This document shows positions 38,801-44,483 of a DNA stretch of 64,000 nucleotides, one piece after another. Each line of letters opens with the position of its first letter. Position 1 is the first letter of the stretch. Origin of the DNA: Roseiflexus castenholzii DSM 13941 (lineage in GTDB: Bacteria; Chloroflexota; Chloroflexia; Chloroflexales; Roseiflexaceae). Made by a program: the position numbers and the translations under genes. The stretch covers positions 4,815,001-4,879,000 of the forward strand of contig NC_009767.1 in assembly GCF_000017805.1 (NCBI RefSeq), given 5' to 3'. Under the pieces are notes generated by a model, which had not been told where the DNA came from, ran no database searches, and was given only the letters and a program-made list of their open reading frames with translations.

Positions 38801-38832
38801 TCCTGCCGCTGGTGCTCAGAAGCACGCCGTAA
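26803..38832 (+). CDS. Giant secreted multidomain repeat protein (about 4009 residues)
   Basis: Start ATG 26803 is preceded by ACGGAGGCCAAG. A signal peptide (LTLIIVLMIALLGVGA) leads into an N-terminal region with a LolA-like feel (GEGKIDLRLENGHTWI). Two sets of thrombospondin-type-3-like calcium repeats (DxDGDGxxD) lie near residues 400-510 and 1640-1755. Between them, about 1205-1400, are several strongly hydrophobic segments (for example LFKGLVIVGAVLVVVFILVT), so the protein may be membrane-inserted mid-chain. Then follow Ig-like domains, a PA14-like domain (near 2230-2310, VYTLTVTKDADSTAALWVDG), a YWTD-type beta-propeller (near 2485-2770, with repeated ANLDGSD), cadherin/Ig-like modules, a CARDB-like module (near 3460-3545) and a final dystroglycan-type cadherin. 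The end is HIFLPLVLRSTP. It is probably a surface adhesin or matrix protein. A REP palindrome is embedded in frame at 33811-33836. Confidence 0.88.
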   Translation: MHKKLTLIIVLMIALLGVGAHRTARGSSPTPSLADAQRQWDAVEYYRFSATLDQERIPIADVTTVGQVGQRHRFYLSGQSWPAEQRMEASLWTQGGNLLTGEGKIDLRLENGHTWIRTDGEWEPLDDFSAAFAPQGDWLALLTAAQETIVPEGRGEEDEEDEAALHPYTRHPYRLDGARLARALQEWTVAALTARGELPPGAEVELPAAFRNIAGMGELWVDEQGLPVRNTLTYDLPGENGGMTRLTMQVDFSDVRLAASPVARALGVARLPTAPEVGTCALSVALVALGALVVARRGRSPRIRTVVSVLVITSTLFGPLAQSERAVAAAERRQATQARQQAQQARAEAMTALQETLAEPSPAGRLAVAGISPLESARSAALALSSFPALPFSPSPLEQQNPNGDDDGDGLTNAEEERLGTLSITVDRDEDGIPDGRDSDNDGISDYDEVTGFFYNGRWWYGDPLLTDTNNDGLPDGLEWGVDTDNDGTPDLYDDDNDGDGVPDRYDLSPFSKQTTVFSQTNPLAFSVANVTAGKYLYVEYQLRPTNPNHLWYALTTRDWPRDEDGQMQDRDGKTFQNVNPNSTRPQDAYGDVRLAPMLEIHIPGTPSQLVTTNNPSFNLTLREYTDPRFRVGTPFTGTVTLTRSNGGEVQVNGTVSRAGYGGGVAHELALYSGTCERPETRLADLPVEGTEVNRAFNSADIRFDSLFGEPRALLFYEDFWNNFNPRHLNANYACADIPALLPFESTPAQMANLNFYQQYGIGVNGLGVGKGRSVYVPLQLISDPTTGAQMAFQARMIYRPQGGTWGAPHQVRLVWAVIGLNDSCNDSDCTYNETQVLMVYPDAWQLTGLNVREDHGVDAAIIYEDPAVDPDRADDRELTLLTMGLEEGFLSGRDCTLTATGACQSDGQRDITVGEIYRRFDRDTNGPYNETRQWAITDTLQVETHTYAHLDAALEALASTDVAAALSAFDAYRPITPTLLFATEERFRLINLQSTALPTETQAVNWNGAQVTVDFASPSVNAVRVHAGLKWAPYRYNAAQAAWQTVSVEDYWQEIERRYPAATLIEPDETQREAEGKQFIYQLYYLALYKGVVQLVQVGDQIVRYTFAADTGIVARIIKLSGTASSALLSVTTKIGKLLVEEIGPLVKVNFVSAFRVFGDLKTALTKAATETARDLARGVVSKVQDALGTLGAKLRALSLFKGLVIVGAVLVVVFILVTVAAVFITSFIAAQLGGPTWTKVVAGVGLSLITSVVYMLIKNVSLLIQIGKMLYAIYKTHQIIASLTRFATAAFAITKAMLVLEVIGLILQVAARIAFLLYVYLSGTVAISSVAGHILLAETVADIFVLLVTESILLALIIAGLGAGPQGWIFGAILAVIGIGLSVLALIDLVATALCQTGVWEAACHFSIAGSINSFLRRAFYRVGVVTETGNDLLNIRGIDLLPVGGAQPMLTGGSAVIPSLHLRHWAKTPRYEDVSEILFHEYLASAPNETTQRGVALRYALGPFIQNVGQAQLNEMRNTWGDWHSFGQAEYTREVRYNDWRTTTYRLYALRADRVIASTQAIQLTTGLNRQHGLWLSTAFALPTAECWLSTETQANCSINQMQANQDFPINLVLDVLPPTLDEFVAWTWDPHLPPLRDGDGDGLLAAARGGNDPNDALWDSDGDGISDLIELRWQQSGSPISPTAADTDGDGLSDAEELRLGADLTRADTDGDGLTDFEEVRGWTFTYSTNPTRTTLVTSNPLIADSDGDGISDRLERTLHLSDPAAYPFHPQVYNPFGLAVTLAHNDADGYLARGQSLAITATVRNTMDQIAAQGTFTLTRPTDLGGGATVWTFGNNPALAPGAQVRVESGARVALSAPTQVTALQAALRATGINPDGSRLPGDLTASAELTVTVDADTPTAAITWPTVHAYLPAGRSVVIGGTASDPTSYIARVEARADNGAWQTANGRERWSAAVPIPAAEGIHTLWVRATDAVGNVQSAASQSEQSIAVYADGTPPSVNAVIAPYTVLAPIALEDGRRQLVLRFTAADPNLPGSIPGSGVDSVEMDLRPYSAGWQAATRIGSEWVVTYTLTLPAADADGLPLLEPNGVYTALVRAADTVGNVSDAFAFAYQVDGTAPRVEVQQPPRSEVTVISDTLVLYPPPQPITGSLPFTGTVYEMGDVRSGVQSLDVRLTPADLGVAPGLWRGRLYDRSGSQTTVYTVTPEIDVDWGVGAPAPGLTADHFIAEWQQEALFRVPGVYTLTVTKDADSTAALWVDGALRLSAPDGQTSAVLTLTLGAGVHPLRLRYNEATGEARLRFRAELAEADWQAVTLAQSGAGVLATTWEYTPCVAQDSSCAMEGLYRLDARAADVLGNALTGAAWRGEIDTAAPRIALDVSYTGVGSTAQTHYRVWVNDFNLVEEGLQSPCPGGAAALRPYYYDTAWWREIFGETTRLYQLYGECSVPGYVTTPPTVTAYDRYGHVATLSAPPPEPPNTRGLYWNYSPNNDGALYRLDLNTAAHTHLLDLLALGHNTLYSYQNLKVHPHSERLYAALPTASDDRIWRLGLDGSDPEQIITRTIGGDIRAIALTRDHLYWLEAGGTTRTLLRANLDGSDVVTLTTALSSPVGLAADPFAGVVFVAENVGGRIRFYAESGESGYMDPIKELGQPIVQIMLDNGMAVDPQARMLYVAGERTGSGSGILRIPYPPAWSGAHTYTEATLVVPSNLYLALASLAVDSGGGKLYFATLDGSGPYTVTLRRANLDGSDLETVHTAPDHLFWSLSLDLDINHPPTTTAQIVQVAHNTPTTFTLEARDPNANPLTFTLLDGPEGEINLAATATYTPTVGFAGQDRFTYRVEDNRGAGATGEVILNVWPAVPVFAAVNAPADNTIVAPGAVPITVSGYALHEVYSLTLSIDDTPAQTWTYGPGLTEASETHTWTAAAGLHTLRAQVRDRNGDTAESAPVRVIVDATPPTVTVAPVVYTSTHALSGFNAFMLTGSAGDDSGIARVEVVEEGATARVAQLDANPCPACGWQLAMTAPAGATPFTITIRATDLAGQVTIITPTLTVDLFPPEPVTVTLAYTDSLGQRVPLSRANPVVREANRPLIVEWDAASDGSGIEGYYVGWTSSPTVTVDAQGLASLQRYAPDAPRRHEQVVGEAQVAYAHLVIRDGLGNARVQTFGPYLVDSPLTPDLIGAAADGIWYSHWLESGASLLSRERSGQGVHRLYGSWNADALQLTWIAEDGDWDVHGDLWFYFDTQAGGTTAADQPYPPQGWQDAVAVTLPFEADYLVHVRDAATAVIKQWNGSVWITATTMSTTTLPTPAGPPVYRLTSDQIPRRTDLYIPLGALGTNAGKPLQIAAFVANEAYSSGALPCLLVGAPDLNPLNCAADRNPLARVGDIHALTLTQALAFDSLPAGILPNAGRYSGAVPSIIVNAQPRGGVVGYLQSDRYDVLTPGQPIDADLDGSIDHPITGVASGVVGNGQTVTYTVVIHNSGDGAMPGVVVTATARGALGFGTPTPYNLGTVAPGQVATLTITATVNTALNPNAAELMLTVDDATHRPFEWFWVHHAVDNAPPQAPRIVEPLPVSSQLGWALALPLTNTVRGWVYDADVARLQLEAQPLPTGSPRTFTCPYAGGYAWTCTWDAGTGSAQFFRLRARAQDAADNWSAWSEPITVAVDLAPPQIALDAYTENLLQTSIFGGLNWPTINLYGVITDDLSVAGVLACRVDEGAESCQSNGALIPSPQTSDNWWLPYTIGVTGEGVTETVRFYAVDGAGNRSQPLTRTLRVDTLAPRLTVTQVLTEVWREDYTGWSFNSWYWKPITDAVPVFTGTLSEAALAWADLRIEQPDGRLWTTDLVRFPDGRWHGVPQLDFSVPGVHTITVRAVDRAGNWTVAGPFTLLVKNRNDAPRFITWPPDGAVRASVPYTYEIIADDDDLAYGDALTLTAPTLPGWLTLEDHGDGTATLSGTPTNADVGDHAVVLRVTDRAGAFTEQAFNITVAEKPLHHIFLPLVLRSTP
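33811..33836. repeat. REP palindrome 6, inside the giant coding sequence
   Basis: GTAGCACAGGAT / ATCCTGTGCTAT with central TC. Read in frame it encodes VAQDSSCAM between TPC and EGLYRLDARA, keeping the frame open. Confidence 0.85.
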
Positions 38833-38844
38833 TCGGGCGAGGCC

Positions 38845-38909
38845 GCCCAACCTGCGGATAGAGCCGACGCCGCCTCTCGGCAGCGCGGCTCATCCGCAAG
38901 TCGTTGGGC
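38845..38909 (+). other. attC-like site D, directly after the giant gene
   Basis: 65 bp from GCCCAAC (38845-38851) to GTTGGGC (38903-38909). TGCGGATAGAGCCGACGC on the left pairs with the reverse complement of the right arm, TGCGGATGAGCCGCGC, with two unpaired A residues. It begins 12 bp after the stop codon of the 12-kb gene. Confidence 0.75.
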
Positions 38910-39059
38910 GGTGGGGAACAACGTTGGTCCGACGGCGGTGACGTTGCGCCGTCTGGCGGCGTTCTCAGCTTCAAACGGGTGGACGCTTCTGATCAGTTTG
39001 GGAGTGCTTATAGGGGTGGGGCTATGTGATGACAAAAGGCCTGCGCCGGATCGAAAAAT
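38910..39059. other. Short spacer between attC-like site D and the 155-bp repeat
   Basis: An 81-residue plus-strand frame (38911-39156) with one hydrophobic stretch (WTLLISLGVLIGVGLC) runs from here into the repeat. It lacks a clear ribosome-binding site and its second half is repeat DNA, so I do not call it a gene. Confidence 0.4.
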
Positions 39060-39215
39060 GAGTCTACTGCAAAACGGTCCTTATTACCGCCAAGACGCAG
39101 AGTACGCAGAGATTCTCCTGATGGAGAACTCTGCACTCTCGGCGCCTCTGCGGTGAGTTTTTGCAGTGAAGTCAAACATCAGATTCAGAAAGGAATAGCA
39201 ACGAAATCGGCGTAC
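39060..39215. repeat. 155-bp direct repeat, right copy
   Basis: Partner of 20543-20697, same orientation. It carries the decayed lipoprotein start (ACGAAATCGGCGTAC where the left copy has ATGAAATCGGCTTAC). Confidence 0.85.
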
Positions 39216-39277
39216 AACCGTCAAAGGAAGCTGGGATGACCGCACCTTGGTTGTCATCACGCAACAGGAGCGGACGT

Positions 39278-39784
39278 ATGGGAACCGTGACTCTGCTGTC
39301 GAACAGCCGAAATGTACCGAATCAGTTGACCATCAATGACCAGGAAGCGCATCGGGGCGGCGAAGGAAGCATCTTCTTCACCACCGATGGCCGTTATGTG
39401 GTCAAGATCTATCATCACCCCAGTTCTGACAAACAAAAGCTGCTCCAGCACGTCCTTGACCTAGGGCGGAACTTGGGCGAGGATGAGCAGTTCCTGGCTT
39501 GGCCGCTGGGCATTGGAGATCGGTTCAACGGCCAGTCCAACGTGGGCGTGGTCCGCCGTGTGCCTGCTTCACATGTTCCTCTCTACAAGCTGATCTACAG
39601 CCCAAGAGATGCCGTAGAGCAATTCCGCCAAGGGCGAAGTTGGCTGGAGTACCTCAAGATTGCCCGGGGTACGGCCGCGGCGGTACGCACCATTCACGGC
39701 AAGGGGATGGCCCACGCTGATATTCACTTCAAGAACGTTCTGACCAATTCAATAACCGAAAAGCCCCAAAAACGCTATCCCTGA
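39278..39784 (+). pseudogene. Truncated protein-kinase-like gene (N-terminal lobe only)
   Basis: 168 codons from ATG 39278, which has CAGGAG 7 bp upstream. It contains a glycine loop-like HRGGEGSIFFT, the ATP lysine in RYVVKIYHH and a catalytic loop HADIHFKNVL in place of HxDxxxxN, then ends 10 residues later. The DFG motif and C-lobe are missing. The layout recalls the kinase domain of HhH-kinase proteins of bacterial regulatory or defence loci. The truncation point is where the 3' end of the convergent CHAT gene begins (39775), so the tail was probably replaced by that locus. Confidence 0.6.
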
Positions 39785-42700
39785 AAGCCTCCCTTCGCTG
39801 CCGCAATCCGTTGCTCCACATCCTCCACCAAATGCGTCAACCCGAGCGACGCAAACAGGTTACGGGCGCGTTCCAGGAAGGGCAACGCCTCTGCGCCCCG
39901 CCCGCGCTGCATCAGCGCAATGCCATAGTTGCCCAGGTCAGCGCCTTCGCCGTATCGATCATTGATAGCGCGGCGCAGCGCCAGCGCCTGTTCGAGGAGG
40001 CGCCGCGACTCCGGCGGATCATCGTCAATGCGCAGGCAACTCAACGCTGCCAGCACATTGGCTTCGCCTAGCTTTGCGCCAATCGCCCGGTAGAGCGCCA
40101 GCGCCTGCCCATAACTCGCCAGCGCCGCCTCCACCTCCTTGCGGAACTGCTGCACGTCCCCCATCGCTCTCAGCACATTGGCTTCGCCTAGCTTTGCGCC
40201 AATCGCCCGGTAGAGCGCCAGCGCCTGCCCATAACTCGCCAGCGCCGCCTCCACCTCATTGCGGAACTGCTGCACGTCCCCCATCGCTGTCAGCACATTG
40301 GCTTCGCCCAGCTTTGCGCCAATCGCCCGGTAGAGCGCCAGCGCCTGCCCATAACTCGCCAGCGCCGCCTCCACCTCATTGCGGAACTGCTGCACGTCCC
40401 CCATCGCTGTCAGCACATTGGCTTCGCCCAGCCGGTCGCCAATCGCCCGGTAGAGCGCCAGCGCCTGCCCATAACTCGCCAGCGCCGCCTCCACCTCCTT
40501 GCGGAACTGCTGCACGTCCCCCATCGCTCTCAGCACATTGGCTTCGCCCAGCCGGTCGCCAATCGCCCGGTAGAGCGCCAGCGCCTGCCCATAACTCGCC
40601 AGCGCCGCCTCCACCTCATTGCGGAACTGCTGCACGTCCCCCATCGCTCTCAGCACATTGGCTTCGCCCAGCCGGTCGCCAATCGCCCGGTAGAGCGCCA
40701 GCGCCTGCCCATAACTCGCCAGCGCCGCCTCCACCTCATTGCGGAACTGCTGCACGTCCCCCATCGCTCTCAGCACATTGGCTTCGCCCAGCCGGTCGCC
40801 AATCGCCCGGTAGAGCGCCAGCGCCTGCCCATAACTCGCCAGCGCCGCCTCCACCTCCTTGCGGAACTGCTGCACGTCCCCCATCGCTGTCAGCACATTG
40901 GCTTCGCCCTGCTTTGCGCCAATCGCCCGGTAGAGCGCCAGCGCCTGCCCATAACTCGCCAGCGCCGCCTCCACCTCATTGCGGAACTGCTGCACGTCCC
41001 CCATCGCTCTCAGCACATTGGCTTCGCCCAGCCGGTCGCCAATCGCCCGGTAGAGCGCCAGCGCCTGCCCATAACTCGCCAGCGCCGCCTCCACCTCATT
41101 GCGGAACTGCTGCACGTCCCCCATCGCTGTCAGCACATTGGCTTCGCCCAGCTTTGCGCCAATCGCCCGGTAGAGCGCCAGCGCCTGCCCATAACTCGCC
41201 AGCGCCGCCTCCACCTCCTTGCGGAACTGCTGCACGTCCCCCATCGCTGTCAGCACATTGGCTTCGCCCAGCCGGTCGCCAATCGCCCGGTAGAGCGCCA
41301 GCGCCTGCCCATACCTCGCCAGCGCCGCCTCCACCTCCTTGCGGAACTGCTGCACGTCCCCCATCGCTCTCAGCACATTGGCTTCGCCCAGCCGGTCGCC
41401 AATCGCCCGGTAGAGCGCCAGCGCCTGCCCATAACTCGCCAGCGCCGCCTCCACCTCCTTGCGGAACTGCTGCACGTCCCCCATCGCTTTCAGCACATTG
41501 GCTTCGCCCTGCTTTGCGCCAATCGCCCGGTAGAGCGCCAGCGCCTGCCCATAACTCGCCAGCGCCGCCTCCACCTCCTTGCGGAACTGCTGCACGTCCC
41601 CCATCGCTTTCAGCACATTGGCTTCGCCCTGCTTTGCGCCAATCGCCCGGTAGAGCGCCAGCGCCTGCCCATAACTCGCCAGCGCCGCCTCGCGCTCATC
41701 CTGGAACTGCTGCACGTCCCCCATCGCTCTCAGCACATTGGCTTCGCCCAGCCGGTCGCCAATCGCCCGGTAGAGCGCCAGCGCCTGCCCATAACTCGCC
41801 AGCGCCGCCTCCACCTCCTTGCGGAACTGCTGCACGTCCCCCATCGCTTTCAGCACATTGGCTTCGCCCAGCCGGTCGCCAATCGCCCGGTAGAGCGCCA
41901 GCGCCTGCCCATAACTCGCCAGCGCCGCCTCCACCTCCTTGCGGAACTGCTGCACGTCCCCCATCGCTGTCAGCACATGGGCTTCGCCCAGCTTTGCGCC
42001 AATCGCCCGGTAGAGCGCCAGCGCCTGCCCATACCTCGCCAGCGCCGCCTCCACCTCCTTGCGGAACTGCTGCACGACCCCCATCGCTGTCAGCACATGG
42101 GCTTCGCCCAGCCGGTCGCCGGCGCGCTGCGCGGCTGCAAGGGCGCGTTGGAGGCGATCAAGCGTTTCGGGGCGACCCAGTTCGCCCGATAGGAACCAGT
42201 AGAACCTCAATTGCGCCGTGGCGCGCGCCGCGCGGCTGACCCCGTCCCGGCATGCTTCATGGTCGTACCCCCACGCCAGAACCTGCTCGATGTTTGGCCA
42301 TTCGAGGGTGAGCATCCGCCGCCCCGCCACCTCCTGATTGCGGTTCATAGCCTCCTGAACGTTATCAATCAGATCGGCAAAAAAGACCAGCGCCTTCGGC
42401 GCATATGTCGCCAGCGCATTCGCCGGCAGCCGCGCTTCGGCGTAGCGCCGCGCCGGTTCCGGCAGCGCAACCTGCCGGTAGCCGTTTTCATCGCGCAGTT
42501 CGGCCATGCTGTGCTGCACGAGGGTTTCGAGCGCCGCATCGCTCGCCGCTCCCAGAATGGCGCGCGCCGCGTCGCGCGTTAGCCCGGCCGGAAAGAGCGC
42601 CAGCAACGTACATACGCGCTGCGCGTCATCAGGCAGCAGGTGGTAGGAGAGATCGAGCGTCGCCGCCAGGCTCGTCTCGCGATCTTCCTCGTCGCCGGGG

Positions 42701-44154
42701 TAGCGAACGGTTCCTTGCGGGTTCTCCCGCAATCGCCGGAGTAACTCGCGCAATTGCAGCCGCGCCTGCCGCATGGCGGTCGCCGTCAGGCGGATCGGGA
42801 AGGGGTATCCGTCGAGAAACCGGTGGAGGTCGAGCCAGTCGTCCTGCGTCCACGCGCCCCATTCCTCAATCGGAGGAGCATAGATGGTGAAGGCGATCTG
42901 CGCGTCGCGCGGGTCGAGGCGCGCCAGTTCGACCAACTGGTGATGCACGCTCCCCGGCAGGTCGCGCCGCGCGGTTGTAATCAGTTTCAGGCGCCGCGTC
43001 TCGAGCAGTGCGGTGAGCAACGCCGCCGCGCCGCTGCGGTCGTGCGTCAGCAGCGCGTCGAGGTCATCGAGGACGATCAGACTGTGGCGGTCGCGCAGGG
43101 CAGCGGCGAGCGTTGTATCGCTCTCGGCAGCTTTGGGGTCGAGATTCAGCGCCAGCGCAATCCGGTTGCGCGCCTCGCGTGCGTCGGCAATATTGCGCAA
43201 CTGCACCAGCCAGACCCCATCGCTCCAGCGGGTGCGCTCATGTTGCCAGCGCGCGGCTGCCAGCGCCAGCGCGGTTTTCCCCATGCCACCCATACCGTGG
43301 ATGGCGACGCAGCGATGGTCGCGTAACCTGACGGCAATCGTGTGAAGTTCGCGCGCGCGCCCTACGAATGGATCGGCGCTCGCCGGGCTAAGGTTGGTGC
43401 GCTCCCACAGCGCGCGGTGGAACGTCACATCGCCGCGCGGCGGCGCGGGGAAGAGCGATTGCCGATGAACCGGATCGTCCTCCGGCAGCAGGCGAAACTT
43501 GAGTTCTTCGCGCACATTGTACGGCTGGAGCGTCTGCGGGTCGCGCCGGATGCGCAGCTCGTCGTGCAACGCCACGGCGGTGCGCCCTGCCTCGAACGCC
43601 TCCGCGACCGCGCGCCCCGCCAGCAATGCGGCATAGAAGCGCTTTGCAAAGGCTCTGGCGGCAAGGTCGAGCACCGCATCGGCGGCATTGATGACAACGA
43701 CGTGCGGCACGCCGGCATCGATCAGCGCGTCTGCCAGCCCTGCGGAGTGGCAGGCGCTCAGGAACGCCAGCCGGCACGGAGTGCGCCCACCGAACACGCG
43801 GCGCAGTTCGTCGGCACTCATCGGGCGGAGGGCGCCAACCTCATCTTCCAGCGCCAGGACGCTCGAACCGTCTAGTTGCAGACTGCCGTGCCCGACAAAG
43901 TGCAGCAGATCGAAGGGCAGGGGTGCCGTTGCGAACACGTGTCCGATCCGATCCGCTGTGGCGATCTCCGCTTGAATCTCCAGCGCCGCGCCGAGGGCGC
44001 CACACGTCTCCGCCAGCGTCTCCAGTTCCTCCTGCGCCGGGAGAAGGTCAATCGGAACGAGATCGTGGTCTGCGCGCTTCATTACCAATGGCGCGGCGAT
44101 CAGCGCCAGCATGCGCACCGGCGTCACGGGCGCGGCGATGTTTTGAGCAGCCAT
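39775..44154 (-). CDS. CHAT protease-NB-ARC-TPR protein (STAND conflict protein)
   Basis: 1459 residues. A caspase-like CHAT peptidase (about 15-220) has catalytic His89 in HFVGHG and Cys135 in FLSACHSAG. An NB-ARC STAND ATPase follows, with Walker A AIHGMGGMGKTALAL (near 287-294) and Walker B SLIVLDDLDALL. Residues about 670-1400 are TPRs, including 17 consecutive 40-residue units (GDVQQF...ALASYGQALALYRAIG...LGEANVL) that are almost identical at DNA level. In known STAND systems the repeats sense a target and oligomerise the NTPase to switch on the protease, killing the cell or cutting a partner. The start overlaps the small upstream gene by 31 bp, making a two-gene operon. The protease residues are intact, so it is probably active. 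Confidence 0.88.
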   Translation of the reverse strand: MAAQNIAAPVTPVRMLALIAAPLVMKRADHDLVPIDLLPAQEELETLAETCGALGAALEIQAEIATADRIGHVFATAPLPFDLLHFVGHGSLQLDGSSVLALEDEVGALRPMSADELRRVFGGRTPCRLAFLSACHSAGLADALIDAGVPHVVVINAADAVLDLAARAFAKRFYAALLAGRAVAEAFEAGRTAVALHDELRIRRDPQTLQPYNVREELKFRLLPEDDPVHRQSLFPAPPRGDVTFHRALWERTNLSPASADPFVGRARELHTIAVRLRDHRCVAIHGMGGMGKTALALAAARWQHERTRWSDGVWLVQLRNIADAREARNRIALALNLDPKAAESDTTLAAALRDRHSLIVLDDLDALLTHDRSGAAALLTALLETRRLKLITTARRDLPGSVHHQLVELARLDPRDAQIAFTIYAPPIEEWGAWTQDDWLDLHRFLDGYPFPIRLTATAMRQARLQLRELLRRLRENPQGTVRYPGDEEDRETSLAATLDLSYHLLPDDAQRVCTLLALFPAGLTRDAARAILGAASDAALETLVQHSMAELRDENGYRQVALPEPARRYAEARLPANALATYAPKALVFFADLIDNVQEAMNRNQEVAGRRMLTLEWPNIEQVLAWGYDHEACRDGVSRAARATAQLRFYWFLSGELGRPETLDRLQRALAAAQRAGDRLGEAHVLTAMGVVQQFRKEVEAALARYGQALALYRAIGAKLGEAHVLTAMGDVQQFRKEVEAALASYGQALALYRAIGDRLGEANVLKAMGDVQQFRKEVEAALASYGQALALYRAIGDRLGEANVLRAMGDVQQFQDEREAALASYGQALALYRAIGAKQGEANVLKAMGDVQQFRKEVEAALASYGQALALYRAIGAKQGEANVLKAMGDVQQFRKEVEAALASYGQALALYRAIGDRLGEANVLRAMGDVQQFRKEVEAALARYGQALALYRAIGDRLGEANVLTAMGDVQQFRKEVEAALASYGQALALYRAIGAKLGEANVLTAMGDVQQFRNEVEAALASYGQALALYRAIGDRLGEANVLRAMGDVQQFRNEVEAALASYGQALALYRAIGAKQGEANVLTAMGDVQQFRKEVEAALASYGQALALYRAIGDRLGEANVLRAMGDVQQFRNEVEAALASYGQALALYRAIGDRLGEANVLRAMGDVQQFRNEVEAALASYGQALALYRAIGDRLGEANVLRAMGDVQQFRKEVEAALASYGQALALYRAIGDRLGEANVLTAMGDVQQFRNEVEAALASYGQALALYRAIGAKLGEANVLTAMGDVQQFRNEVEAALASYGQALALYRAIGAKLGEANVLRAMGDVQQFRKEVEAALASYGQALALYRAIGAKLGEANVLAALSCLRIDDDPPESRRLLEQALALRRAINDRYGEGADLGNYGIALMQRGRGAEALPFLERARNLFASLGLTHLVEDVEQRIAAAKGGFQG
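40066..42105. repeat. 17 x 120-bp near-identical TPR-coding units
   Basis: Each unit contains CAGCGCCTGCCCATA at 120-bp spacing from about 40107 to 42027. Differences are confined to a few sites: AAGCTAGG/AGCCGG/AGCAGG-type variants (AKLGE, DRLGE, AKQGE), T/R/K before AMGD, K/N in FR(K/N)EVEA, and one unit with FQDEREA. The plus strand across the array is open for 721 codons only because the repeat has no stop in that frame. Confidence 0.95.
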
Positions 44155-44483
44155 GCCAGCACCTCTTGATCGGTTGCAGTGGAAAGATCGAGTGGCGGTT
44201 GCCCGGGACGGCGCAGCACGGCGCGCGGAGTCTTTCCCTGACGGCGCATCGTCGCGCGCCAGGCGTTCAGTTTCTCGGCAATCTTCTCGGCGAGCACGAT
44301 GGCAGCGGTCACGCCGGTCGCTACCCTGCCGATCTCGTCGATCACAACCACGACCGTCTGCCAGTCGATGTCTCTGGTGGGTTCGCGCTGAACTTCAGCG
44401 CCCGCAGCGCGGAGAAGCGCCGGTAAGGACTCACGCTCATCGTTTGGAAAGTCGAGCGTGAAACTGAGATCATGCTTCGTCAT
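44124..44483 (-). CDS. EACC1-like small partner of the CHAT protein
   Basis: 119 residues from ATG 44483. The start DLSFTLDFPNDERESLPALL, a central hydrophobic segment (TVVVVIDEIGRVATGVTAAI) and a C-terminal part PGQPPLDLSTATDQEVLAWL fit the effector-associated constant component 1 pattern: a short basic protein with one membrane-like segment encoded next to caspase-like/CHAT or trypsin-like effectors in conflict systems. It overlaps the CHAT gene by 31 bp, so the two are made together. The assignment is from memory of the family layout; an unrelated small membrane protein is possible. Confidence 0.5.
   Translation of the reverse strand: MTKHDLSFTLDFPNDERESLPALLRAAGAEVQREPTRDIDWQTVVVVIDEIGRVATGVTAAIVLAEKIAEKLNAWRATMRRQGKTPRAVLRRPGQPPLDLSTATDQEVLAWLLKTSPRP

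Noticed and set aside
1203..38832. The LPLV tail as a substrate motif for the window's sortase
   Set aside because: The motif lies at the extreme C-terminus with no downstream membrane helix or charged tail, unlike sortase substrates.
40074..42239. A 721-codon plus-strand frame with PPPP/APAHNSP repeats opposite the CHAT gene
   Set aside because: It is the complement of the 120-bp TPR units, whose length is a multiple of 3, so any stop-free frame stays open. There is no ribosome-binding site, and the minus strand has a clear protein family.
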